Assembly: GCF_000090795.2 (NCBI RefSeq)
Contig: NW_003546427.1
Location: 22,320 to 86,319 of the forward strand
From: Amphimedon queenslandica
Lineage: Eukaryota > Porifera > Demospongiae > Haplosclerida > Niphatidae
DNA length: 64,000 bases
Direction: 5' to 3'
Program-made: the position numbers and the translations under genes
The notes under the pieces: generated by a model
The model's input: the letters and a program-made list of their open reading frames with translations, nothing else
The model's database searches: none
Told to the model about the DNA's origin: nothing
Part shown: one piece after another, positions 32,901 through 45,499 of the stretch
How positions within the stretch are numbered: the stretch's first letter is position 1
Layout of the letters: each line of letters begins with the position of its first letter

Positions 32901-35900
32901 AACTATGTAAGTTTTTGACCATGAAATTTTCCGGCTATATGGTATTAAAATTTATATTTGACATACCACATGATTGTATGCACTCCTGTAGACTGGTAAA
33001 TCTGTTATTATTACCAGCACATCCACCATAATTGAATAGTTCACAACGTTCAGAAGAAGCATTGTAAAACCAGCGAGGAAATATACCATGACATGTACCA
33101 GGATTGGGAGGAAGACTACAAGTATCTGAAAAAGGAAGGACACCAAAATAAAAATCACAAAATAATTATTAAACTAACTTACCACATGAGAGAGGAGTAA
33201 CGCATGTTTGCTTGGTTTGATCATATACTGTATCATCAGGACAGCCACAGCCAGGTATGCATGATAAAGATGGAGAGCAGACTGGCTCAGGAATTTGACA
33301 AGTAGGGAGACAGGGTGATGAACATGAAACAGGTACCAATCCATTATTACAAGCTAGTGGCAAAGAAGTAAAATAATGACAATAAGTTGTTAGTATCTTA
33401 CAGCATGTATCAGTGACTTCTTGATCATTGTAGTAGTATCTACTGGTACAATTGCTACAATTATCAGAAAAACACTGAGCAGTAGGAGCAGACAAACAAC
33501 TACTAGATAGACATGGATCAGCATCACATTCTGTTATGATAGATTCATTCTGTGGGCATCCTAGAAATAATTATAAATTAATGGGAAATAATGACAGTCC
33601 ATATTTAAATATGGGGAAGCTCACCACATTTTTGAGAGCATTCATTGAGTGAATTAAAATTGTTCTCACTACCATCACAGCCACTGTATATAAATGGTTG
33701 ACATTGTTGCGATGATTTGTCATAATAAAACTTGAGCTGCTTTTCACTGCAAGAGCCAATAACCATTGGCTGTTCACAAGGATCTGAGATGAAGTATACC
33801 AAGAGACAATTTTGGGCATTTTTGCTTACTTTTTGAACAAAGTGGATCATCAACTTCTGAGAAACAAGGAAGACACTCAATTTGACCAGTTTGAGGTTGA
33901 TAAGTGCCTATGAGACATGGCCTGCAAGGCATTAATCCATTAGGTGAATAATGGTTGACTGAGCACAATTCTATAATAAACAACATGAGTTACATTATAG
34001 ACACAAAACTATATTAATGTATACGGGCTGACAAAATTAACATCTACAGTACATGTAATAACTAACCTATACACTGCTCCACTGATACAGCACCAGTAAT
34101 AAATGTAATGTGATTAATAGGACAAGGTTTACATTGTCCACTTCCACCTATATTTTGATAAGTATTAAGAGGGCAAGGAGAACAACGTGGTACTCTCTCA
34201 GTAATAACTCTACCAATAGTGAATCTACTCTCGGTTTTCATAATCTGCTCCTGTCCTTCAAGACAATCAGCTAAATGGAAAATTGAGAGCATTATTTAGC
34301 TTATAATTTAGGTTCACAAAAACTTACAGCACAAAAACCTGTTAGAATAAAGCTCCTGGCCAGGTGGGCACTGAATTTCTGGCATGTCTAGATCAAATGA
34401 GTTAGCACTATACTGGTATTTGGAGTCTTTATATTCCAGTTTAAAATTTTCAGATTTTTCTAAGTATGTCTTTAATTCATCCCTTACCCTATCTAATTCC
34501 TGTGTAGATGTTGCAAGGTTAGCAACAATAACTTGAAGTGGAGTGGTATCAGCTGCAGAGATAGTGGTTACATTGTGACCAATCAGTTTGAAACTGACCA
34601 ATAACTCATCAATTAATACTTCTCTCATACTAATCTGTGATAGTGTTACATTACCAAACAATACAGCATCTTTAAACTGACTCCTGATCTGGTCTTCCAC
34701 GCTAATATTAGTCATTAATAGTTCTGTATTGTTTAACTCCTTCATTGATATATCTATGTTATATGCCAGTACTTTTGCTGTCACTGATATGAGACGTAAT
34801 GAAACTGGATTTGATGAGAGATTACCAAAATCATTATAAGCTAAACACCTGTATTCTCCTTTATCAGATGAAGATGGGTTTCTTATCAGTAGTTCATTTG
34901 TCTCTTCTCCTATTATCTCTCTCCAAGGTCTATTAACAGCTGATCTGTGATACCACTTCCAGCCAGGATCAGGCCTCGAAGTAGCGTTGCATGTAAAATA
35001 AGCTCCATTACCATCTCCTAAATAAGTAATGACTGATGATGGTACTTGGAAAAATTGAGGAAGAATGAAGATGTGTACGCTAGAATTCGTTGACTGTAAA
35101 GAGCCAACATTATTGGTTACTTCACAACTGTAGTTACCTTCATCAAATACTTGCATGTTGCCAAGCATTAGTTTGTGACTATTAGTATTTGGTAATGCTA
35201 CTCCATCTTTTTTCCATTGATATATTATTGGTAAGCTAGAATTGCCTGCACAATTGAGTACAAGTTCAGTACCTATTTGTACATTGATTTTAGCTACTGG
35301 ATGAGAAATTATGACAGGCGGGGTAGAGCACCAGTACCCATTACTAATCATTTCCTGAATAATAGAGTTCATAGGAGCAAGCTTGTCCCTTACTTCACTG
35401 AAGGATAGCAATTCATCGGTTGCTAGTTGCAGAAAGAGTTGTGAAGCTGATGGCAAATGCTGCAATAAAACTGATGAAGTATTGGATGGGGCAAAGGAAA
35501 TCAGGCTATCCAGTGCACTATTTGATACCAGTATGCAATCAACTAGTCCTGAACAAGGTTTACCAGCTACAGTACCATTGCCCTGGAGTAATGACTCAAT
35601 ACCAGATCTCCATTGCATTAGTAGAGTGACATTGAGTGAGTTCAATACCATTAGTGCTTCACTTTGTAAAGTTTTATATGATGACTGAACAGAATTAAAT
35701 ACTTCATCATCCATATTACTAACTTCTTGCCTACTTTGCTCTATGTCTTCATCTGTTAGACCATACAGTACCTTTAAGCTAGTAAAATTACCAGTAATCG
35801 ATACATTACTAATTGATGTTGCATTAAGAGTCATATTAATTGACACTATTACATCAAGCAAGTTCTTTTGTATAGTCATCCCTTTTAACTCAACTTCATC

Positions 35901-38900
35901 TAATGTGTTGATCATATATTGCACAAATTTGTCAATGCTATTCAGTTGAGAGCAGCGAATTTCAAACTGTTCTCGACCTGACTCACCCAATCCCTCCATC
36001 TGCCTCCTTCTCCTTCTTGGTAAATTAAAAATATTATCAATAATATCATTGACAATGTATTGTTTTTGTGATGAGTAATTTTGTCCAAACTGGTAAACAT
36101 AGATTAATTGAAGATCACTTTCTCCAGGAATACTATAGCCAATGGTAATAGGGAAGACAGAAGGATTATTAATTTCACTTATAGAAACCGAGAACGTAAT
36201 ATTAGTGATATTAAATACTTTAGTACCATACACTTGGATTAAGTTATATAGGTTTTGGTCATTCCTTATCAGCTCCAATGTTGTATTATAACTGGCTTCA
36301 ACTGCATTTTTGTAAATAACTGAGGCACGGTAAAATGTTTCAGCTGACTTTAATGATTCTTGTGCTAATACAAGCTCATTTGCAACTTCATTTTCTCTTA
36401 CTTCAAGCAATAAAACATAATTTCTTGCTCTGTTTCTTTCTTGCAGTGGTGCCACCAAATCCCTTCGCTTCTTATTAAGAGCTCTAAGTGATGCTTCTCT
36501 CTCACTGTCACAGGCACTGCTTGTTTGGGTGCAATTTAAATTTGGTACTCGCTTACCACATGGGTCAATAAATTCCTCGGTTCTTTCAATTGTTGTATTG
36601 TACTGACGAACTGGACATGGAACTTTACAAGGTATTTGAATATCTTGGAGCATGTAATTGAAAACAGGCCTAGTTGAATTTAAGAACTTACAAACAGGTG
36701 AGCAAACCTTTGTTTCACAAAGACTCTGAATCCCACATGGAACCTCAACATCCCAACAGCAAACAATGTACTGCCATGATATGTATGGTTCAAAATATGG
36801 AGAAACTCTTACTCTGATAGTGCTGTTACAAACTGAATCACAAGTACCTTCAGCAGTGTAGTATGTATCTTCATACACTGTTCGCTTTCTTGAAGCATTT
36901 TTACACTCTAATGGGCAAGTGATTCTCTGACAAACAATATTAATTGCTTCTTCTGCTTCTTTCACTTCGCTTGTAGCTGATGTTACATTCATTTCAGCTT
37001 CTCTCAATTGATTTCTTGCCCTTTGAAGAGAATCCATTGTTTCATTGAGTTTAAGTGTTGAATTAGTGACTGATTCTCGTGCTAACATTAACTGATTTCT
37101 AGCTCCCACCAGTCTAGCAACAGCATTAGCTAATTGTTTATCTGCTTCTGTCTTCCTAACGTTAGCTGCTATACCTAGCCGTCTTATTTCTTCAACAACA
37201 CTTCTTTCTAATTCATTCATAAATAATCCTGACTTATTCATAAAAAACCCCGTGACATTAACTATAAGATTTTTCCATTGCCTATTGATATTGGCTAGCC
37301 CATGTATATGTGACATGTAAAAGTGACTGTTAGAAATATTAATTGTAGCAATAAAGCTTAGTTGACTATTATTCAGTATAGCCTGTGTCACAAAGGATGT
37401 GTCAAATATTGTCATTTTCACTGAATGCAAAAGGCCTACTTTATTAGCAGTGTGTCGAGAGAAGCCCAGTGATAATGCTGTGTTGTACACATCATTTCCA
37501 GGTAATAATTGAATAAAATTGTTATAGCTCACATGACTTGCATTTATCATAAAAGAATGAATAATTAAGCCAAAGTCAATCATTGAGAAGAGAGAGCTGA
37601 AGTCAGTTGGCTTAATACACAATGTATCATTAGACATGGGGATGTATAGTCTGTGTACTAGACCAGTAAACAGCAATGTATCAAATGACACATCAAGACA
37701 ATCAGAATAGAAACTCAACCCATTCATATCTTGATTACTATCAAGGCTAAGGAACACATCAACTGGACATTGATAAATACCAATTTGTGTAGGTAATTTT
37801 AGTATATTGAGATAAAACTGTTGATCTCGCTGTGGAACATATGATAACTTGAATGATGCTCCATTTGATGGTCCTTTTGGTGCACAACTTGCTATGTTAT
37901 GACCTGCAAATCAATAATAACATTACTATCACTAATAAAGCAATACTTTGATAATAAATTGAGATATTAGTAGCTCTTTCCTTGAGTTCCAATTTCTCTA
38001 CTGACCCAGCTATTTCAGATACAACTGTAAGTGTGGAATCTCCTTCAAGCAATGCTATATTTGCCTGGAAACATTAGCACAAAATATGTGATAGTAAAAT
38101 TTGATGTGAATATACCTCTGATTTATTTGTGATATATTTGTATCGAATAATTCCAATAAAACTTAAGTCAACATTAGTCATTCCAAAAGAGTATTGTCCT
38201 GTAGCTGTCAGGTTAACTAAGGTATCATAATAAATATCAATTCTTGATAAATGTTGATTGACTGCAATACCATCCCAAAATTTTATACTTAATTTAAAAT
38301 CTTGAGGAATTCCAAACAGAGTGGCACTTCTAAAATTTAGTTCCCATCCTTTACTGACATAGTTTGAAATGAACTTGATACTTTTAATGCCATCCTGAGC
38401 TGAAGGAGGTATTCCAATATAGAGTGGAGAGATTCGACCAGAGCATACATGAAGAGCAATACAATAAAAATTGAATGATAATGGAGACTTTAATGTCTTA
38501 GATGATAATTCATTTTTTATTGTAAGATTTAAAGGTCCATTATGCTGCAATAAAAGAAACCGTCCTGTATCATGCCTTAGAACTAATGATTCACATCCTT
38601 TTTCACCCAATATTGCTGTTGCTGATAGTAATTTAGCAAGATAGTCAGTATTACTTAATTTATTTAAAGCATTACTGTCTTCTGTTATATCTAGCGAAAG
38701 CCAATTGGGAAAAATGGTTCTCCTGATTGATGAAAGGAAGGTAACAGCAAGCGACTGCCTCTTAACAAATTCACTGAAATCTTCAGCACTTGGTATGTAC
38801 TGATAACAATGTACAGAAGTGTTAATTGGGGTGACATTACATGTCGGATTGTTGCTTGATCTTCTAGCAGGAAGTGAACTATTTATAACGCTATCAGTTG

Positions 38901-41900
38901 TTTCTATGCCTGCCAATGAAAGAGGTATTTCCATGCTATCATACTGAATGATCACTATTCCTTTAGTTACACGAGTTTGAGGTGAATCGCTCCTGTTTGT
39001 CCAGTCACAGGATGAAGTAAGTTTAATATCATTGATATTAGAGCATATCTTGATGTTGATATGAGAGCAACCTGGCTTAATTTCAGAATAGTTAGCAAAA
39101 AATGATGAAGGTTTCTCAGAGGTAATGATAAATGGAACACTAGGTGAAATGGAGGTATTAAGTTTAAGAAAAAATGTGCCAATCATTGCAGGCTGACTCA
39201 ACTTTGAAATAGTCACACTCACATTTGTTTTGTTGCTGCTGAGGTAGAAAGCACATGGATACAAAAAGTAGCTTCTATCAAAAACACGAAAGGTTTTAGT
39301 GGTACCGCAGCCTTCAAATTTATACTCAGTTTTATTATCTGGCTTTGCTCTAATAGTAATTATCTGTTGTATACCTTGTTTTAACACAAACCCAACAGGT
39401 TCAATCAATATTAAACTTTTTTCACACCTTTCTCCTTCATACAGTGTTCCAGTACAGTTACATACAAATCCATTGGCATTATCAGCTAGCAGACACACTC
39501 CATCATGAAGACATTGATTAGTAGAACAAGGGTTAGTTTCTAAAAATGAAAAAAAATAAACAACATTATAATGCATCAAGCATTGAATTTGTTAAGTTAG
39601 ACTTCAATTATAAACAAATGCTTTTATATTGAGAACAGTAGTCTTTTCAAAAATCAATTGTAAGTTACTGATTTCAGTAAATATTCTTATATACCGTGTT
39701 TGTTTAGGATAACAATTTCTGCGAATGACACATATCTGGGAGTTCGCGGGAATAATTTTCACAAATTTCCAATATTCTGCCATCTTGTACCATATTAAAT
39801 TGATTTTCAAGGAGTTTAATTTTGCAGATCTTGAAAAATCTGCAAAATTTGCTAAATTTTTTATCTTCACAAAACCCTACTATATGGTATTTCTGCCAAT
39901 TGTTAATAATGAAAAATGATAAAAATCACAACAATACTATTTTTGATTTTTTAGTGTAACCTATCCTGAAATTTACTTATTTCCACATAATTAATTAATA
40001 AAATATTGAGTTATGCACAATTCTTACTTGTACAATTCACAGTTTCATTCCACCGACTCATGTTACTTGATGAAAGACTACAAATAACTCTACTAATAGT
40101 GTTACTAGTCCCACCAAATGTATAACCATCAAAACATCTTATTATACATAGTGACTGGTATACATTAGGACAAGGTAACTGTAGATAACCATTCTCTGGT
40201 GGTAAAAGCAATGGACAAGAGACCGGATAACATGAAGGAGGTCTTCCTGACCAGCGTCCATTTGATTGACAAGTACGCTGTACTGATCCACCATTCAAGT
40301 CATATCCAATATCACATGAATAATAACAAGTATCATTTGTTTCATTGCCTGAAGGACAGGTCACCATACCATTAATTGGATCCTGTAATATTTCATGGCA
40401 TGGTTGAACTATAGAAAGACAAATACATCTAGTTTGTATCAAGAGTACATGTACTCTTGTTAGTATGGGCAGGCAATATTGGCACAATAATGTTTGTAAA
40501 TACCAGACCTTGGGTCAGTTACCATTGTAATTATAACTAGGAGCTCAGCCTGAACAGGCTGTAATTTGGAATTTTTATCAAAATTGAATTGTCATAGTAT
40601 ACTGACACCTACTCAATACAGATTCAGGGAAAATGCTTTGAATTTACCTCAGTGATCATACTGCATGTACATGGACTGTACACATGTAGATAAAAGTGCT
40701 ATGTACATGTTCTAATCTCTCACACTGAATTGGACAAATGTAAAATTAACTTTTCTGCTAATCTAATTTTATTGAATTTTTAAATACGTAACTATGCTAA
40801 GCATGATTAGCTTACGTTTACAATTTAATCCATTACTACTACGAGTAAATCCATCTTTACACTGACACAAGAAGCTGCCAACTGTATTCTGGCACACCTC
40901 ATTCCCAGTACAGTTGTGAAGATTAGAATTAGAACATTCATTGACATCTATGCAAAATGAGTCCCAATAAATTAAATTATCACATTAAACAATCATCATA
41001 CCAAAGCAAAAGTACTTAAATCTTTGCATAAATCCATTAGAACAGGAACAGTTATAGGATCCTTCAGTATTGATACAATGTTGAGAACAAATGTGAGTAT
41101 TGTCAGAACATTCATCAATATCTAAATAATTATTATTAAACACCGGTACATCACAACATATGTGGCCAGTTATAGGGGGGATCATTTAGGAGATGTGCTG
41201 TCAGATAACTGGTTATCATGGTTATCATGGTTATCTGTGTTCTATCCTTCAAAATAATTTACATTAGAGCAGCTGATCATTGCAAAGAGCTTTTTCCACT
41301 TGATAAAAGCCAGGTTCTCTGCAATATTAATAGAGGATGCTGCTAAGTATATTCATAACTTTTAAGTACCATATAGCCAACCCACACAATAAATTGGCTG
41401 CCATGTTGGACGTCAAGTTTAAATCATTTTCCAGCTATAGTCATTTGGGTGGGAGGGTCAGGCACAATCCCTGCTGCCCACCAAAATGACTGTTAGTGTA
41501 GGCTGGAGAACGATCAATACACCTGTGACTGTTGCATGGGTAGTTTAAACTCTTGTTGCATAGGCTCTATTTTACTACTGGTATTTAATTTACAATAAGA
41601 ATGTTGTAGGGCTACTGACTTCAGTATAAAATAGATGTAAAAGCCTGTGCTGTATGCTTGTATTTTCCCAGGACACTTATAAATGAAGGTTCACTTGATG
41701 TATAATAATATATGCCTCACTTTGAATGATCTAGCTCTGCCTTTAGCAATTGATACACAAGAAGATTTTCGTTACAGGTATATTTAGATCATAAAACATG
41801 GAGCACAACTTCACTTAATGATACATCATATTTTCCAATCTGAAAATAGCGATATTTGCAACATGTAGCTCTGCTGAGCTGAAAAATTGTTAATGTGTGG

Positions 41901-44900
41901 CTAAATCATACTCTTAGTGCATCATCTTTTCTAAATACAACAAACTAATTTAATTACAAGAAAGAAGAAAACTAAACTTAAAAGTTAACATTAAAAATAC
42001 AAATGCTCTTACCTCTGCAGAGTCCAGTGCTATTCATTTTATATCCAGTGGCACAGTTACACTCATAACTTCCAAATTTATTGACACAAGTACTTTTATC
42101 AGGACATATATCATTGATGCACTCATTAATATCTACAAAGCATTGAATTAAAAATAATAAACATGGAGAACAATAATAAACTACTTGACTACAATAAACC
42201 ATATGTGCTTGAAATAATCATTTTGGTCTTATATCTCATTTATTTGATGTATGTACATTTAGGGACTATGACATATAAGATATACCGTATAGCGGGATAT
42301 TTTTGTGGAGTCTTATTTTCATATTTTTCGTGTCCAAGACACTTTCACGAAAATTTAACGCACGAAAATTTAGCACATATTCGGTATAGGCGTGTCCTGT
42401 TGCAGTATATTCATATTGCTCCACGCGCAATGAAATGGAGAAATACTTTAAGCCGCTTCCATTGATGACAGTACACTTGGCTTACCCTCAAAAACGATTA
42501 AAGCTGTCGAGAGAGAGGTAGAGAAAGCTCACCTGGCTTTGCCAGAGGCTCTTATAATACAGTTATCACGAAAATTTAACCCACGAAAATCTCAACCACC
42601 CCAAATCACGAAAATTTGACCCCACGAAAATATCCCGCTATACGGTAATTGTAATGTCTCTATAGTACCACAGCATTTACACACCCATGTGTTAGCCTAA
42701 TCAAAATCTGAATAAATTTATCTAATCAGTTTAGAAATCTGGGGAGAGTTCCAGGAGCTAAAAATAATGTGGAAACATTGTATAGCATAAGTACTAATAA
42801 TTTTCATATATTTCATTACACAAATCATGTCATGTATACACACATACCATTGCAAGAGGTATTATCTAAATCCAGTGCATATCCAGAGTCACAATAGCAG
42901 TTATAGCTTCCATTAGTATTAAAGCAGTGTTGTTGACAGCCACTAATCCCCAGAGAACACTCATCAATATCTGGGAAAGAATGCTTTATGGTTACTTTGT
43001 AACAATACCACTAAAATAACAAAGATAATGTGCAGTGAAGATACAGGGTTTCTGAGAAATAATCCCAAGTATATCATCTTACAATAGTAAATTCTTGTAG
43101 TACTACAACTACAGTAATATAATTAGCTGATAATTGTTACATGTATTTTGAGCCAGAGCACAATCAAGCATAAATTTGAATAGAATTATAAGTAAAATGT
43201 ACAAACAAGTACAAAACTTAAAAATTCCTATACTAGCATTTTACCTGCGCAGCTTCCATTCTTTTGAATATTGTATCCATTTCTACATGAGCAGGCATAT
43301 GAACCAGGGGTATTGACACAAAAATGAGTGCAGCTGTGATTGCTACTCTCACATTCATCAATATCTGTAACACATTTTAAATTATAATTTCATATTATAA
43401 TTTTACCTTCACATGTATAATTGTCACTAGTCAATTGATATCCAAACTCACAAGAACAATAATAAGACCCTTGAGTATTAATACAGGTTTGATTGCACAC
43501 ATTGGACAACTGACATTCATCAATATCTAAGGTACATAATTAATCATTCAGATAAGACTCATATCATATCTCACCTAGTCTACATCTATCACCCGTCCAT
43601 CCAGAATCACACACACAGGTATTAACTTGAATACAATACCCATTGCTACATTCTGGTTCACATAATACTATAAAGCAAAACGTTATGACAATAAATTTAA
43701 GTAATAAAATCATAGATATACACCCATGTTATATCTATAATAAAATACATACCTTGATCACAGTAATCACCTGCCCAACCATCAAGACACTGACACAAAT
43801 TATTAGCAATACATTCTCCATTATTGCAAGAGAAATTACAAATTACACCTAAAAATAATATGATGCTAAATCACTCATTATTATTTCAAATTTATTAACT
43901 CACTTGACTGTAATGACAATACTGGTGAGTGCCCTAGCAGATACTGGTAATTATAATAATACGTCTTTTGCACTAAAACTGATAATTTTCCATTGCTGCC
44001 TGTGTGGATCACACTGTTGCTACTTGGAATCCTATACCTATCACTACCCCGATACATTTCAATCACAGTTCCATATCCCAAAATATTCCCCGAAGAATCA
44101 TATATTGTTGTCCAGTTAGTTAATGATACTTTGTTGAAAAGAATGGCTGATGGCGAGAATCCTTCAGGAGTCGCTATAATGACAAATTTAGAGTAAGTGT
44201 GATAGTTTAAATCAAAATCAACTCTTTGAAGATATTGTTCAACTGGTGGTACTAGCACCATAGTAGTATAAGACCTATGATGAGGGAATTGTACTACAAG
44301 TATCGGTTTGTTTGCTGCTATATAGCAAAAATTACCAGTAAGTATATTAAACTCATAAGTACCAACTGCACCACTTTTATGGTATTTGATGGAGCTAGTG
44401 GTTCCATTGCAGTCTGTTGTTACCATAGTATCATCCTGGGAAGTAATGAGCTTCACATATTCAGTGTAATCAAAATTAACATTATCATATATACTGGTGA
44501 AGTCACTCAAAATGAATTTTTTACCCCAAGTCACAGTAGGAGGCACTTGCAAGTGCATATAGAAACAAGCATTGTTAGCAATCATATTAGGAGTACTACC
44601 ACACTCATGACCAGTAATCACTGTAACTGGTTTATCAGATTTAATGTGTGTCCCTGATATATCAGCACCTCCTCTGCTACCCATTAGAAGTGTCTGTCCT
44701 TCATGCAATACAAGAGTATGAGAGCTACCTGCAATAACTAAAGTATCTCTACTACCATCCAACTGTGCATCAATAGGCAAGAACAGATCAGCTGATGGTG
44801 TTATAGTTACATTTGTGCCATCACGACAGCCAATTATCAGTGCCTCACTGAAAGTAGTGTTACTATAACTACTAGTGGAAACAGTATAATACTCGTATCG

Positions 44901-45370
44901 ATTGATACCTGTATACTCATGACATGGTAACACTAGGAACTCACTTGATACATCATCACCATCTATAACTGTTACTGAAATTGGTTTGTCACTTTGCACA
45001 TGAAAGCTTTTAAAACGATCTTCAAAAGTGTTTGACGAAACTTCAACAAAAGAACCAAATCTTAAATCAGCTAAAATTGGAGAACTACCCTTTGATACAT
45101 TTCCTCTGATTGTATTACCGGTGTATTCAAACGAAATATTGTATGAGACATTACTTAAATTTGTCACCACAAAAGCAAACCCACCATTTCCACTATTTCC
45201 ACTGCCATTCATAAAACCAAAGTAGAAATTGCTAGCAGCAGACTGAGCAGAATTTTCTCCTATACATAATATCATGAATATTGACATTATATCACTAAGC
45301 TAAAAGATCATATCTTACCATAAGCTTTGAAAAACAGTAAAATGAACAAAAAATACAGTGCCAGTGCCAT
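29947..45370 (-). CDS. Giant secreted mosaic protein (IgGFc-EGF-CCP-Ig-Kunitz-TIL)
   Basis: I estimate about 3,400 residues. Exon 1 (45319-45370, [18 protein letters not shown]) is a signal peptide. Exon 2 (43904-45259) is an IgGFc-binding N-terminal domain. Eight EGF-like exons follow (43753-43848, 43575-43667, 43407-43526, 43245-43364, 42848-42970, 42013-42132, 41002-41121, 40816-40947); six begin DIDEC, DINEC or DVNEC and so are calcium-binding type. Two sushi domains lie in 40028-40408. Exon 38116-39539 opens with another EGF. Exons 37947-38064 and 34328-37903 carry a novel region, coiled-coil stretches, an RRRRR site near 36003-36017 and two Ig domains. The tail alternates ephrin-receptor-like, Kunitz, TIL and 8-Cys modules. 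The last exon ends at 29947 ([18 protein letters not shown], stop). Phase-1 introns favour domain shuffling. It is probably matrix or defence related. Confidence 0.85.
30470..30640 (-). other. Kunitz domain 4 of the mosaic protein
   Basis: [20 protein letters not shown] is followed by [13 protein letters not shown] and CEEKC, the full six-Cys Kunitz pattern. The residue after the second Cys (P1) is Thr, not Arg or Lys. The other Kunitz domains lie at about 33625-33780 (P1 Ser), 32965-33125 (P1 His) and 32130-32280 (P1 Asn). Confidence 0.85.
31577..33560 (-). other. Four copies of an 8-Cys module in the mosaic protein
   Basis: Modules lie at about 33395-33560, 32365-32525, 31880-32050 and 31577-31740. 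They share C-x(3)-C (as in DPC, DLC or NLC), an A/Q-x-C, C-x-x-C and YY-x-VT-x-x-C. They are interleaved with Kunitz and TIL domains (TIL at about 33180-33355, 31330-31470 and 30700-30870). Similar modules accompany Kunitz domains in other invertebrate secreted proteins; I cannot name the Pfam family with certainty. Confidence 0.65.
32740..32943. repeat. CCGTATAG-type MITE (degraded)
   Basis: It lies in an intron of the mosaic gene. The right end (ATGAAATTTTCCGGCTATAT) matches the end of the 17747-17952 element; the left end is decayed. A 175-bp repeat fragment (TGGGCTGATTTGTGATCATA) precedes it. Confidence 0.4.
36003..36017 (-). other. Polybasic site (RRRRR), possible furin cleavage
   Basis: The mosaic protein reads [16 protein letters not shown] here, between a coiled-coil stretch and a helical segment before the Ig domains. 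In a secretory protein a run of five Arg is a good candidate for proprotein convertase cleavage. This is inference. Confidence 0.5.
39690..39889. repeat. CCGTATAG-type MITE, 200 bp
   Basis: The ends are TACCGTGTTTG and ACTATATGGTA, with an internal palindrome GCAGATCTTGAAAAATCTGC. It lies in the intron between the sushi and EGF exons of the mosaic gene. Confidence 0.55.
42283..42647. mobile_element. CCGTATAG-type TIR element, 365 bp
   Basis: The left end TACCGTATAGCGGGATATTT and the right end ATATCCCGCTATACGGTA are near-perfect inverted repeats bounded by TA. ACGAAAATTT words repeat near both ends. It is the best-preserved member of this family in the window, in an EGF intron of the mosaic gene. 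Confidence 0.75.
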
Positions 45371-45499
45371 GCTACAGTAATCTAGTCCATAGATAGATAT
45401 TTTCCAAATTCCTCAAAATATTTTGAGCCACACCCACATCAAAATTCACAAACAAGCTCGAAAACAAACAAGGCTTGCTAATAAGCTTTGTCAAAAGTT
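45371..45499. promoter_or_regulatory. Compact bidirectional promoter region
   Basis: Only 129 bp separate the ATG of the mosaic gene (45370, minus) from the ATG of the kinase-fusion gene (45500, plus). Both start codons are supported by in-phase splicing of their first exons, so one short region must serve both genes. I see no clear TATA box. Confidence 0.55.
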
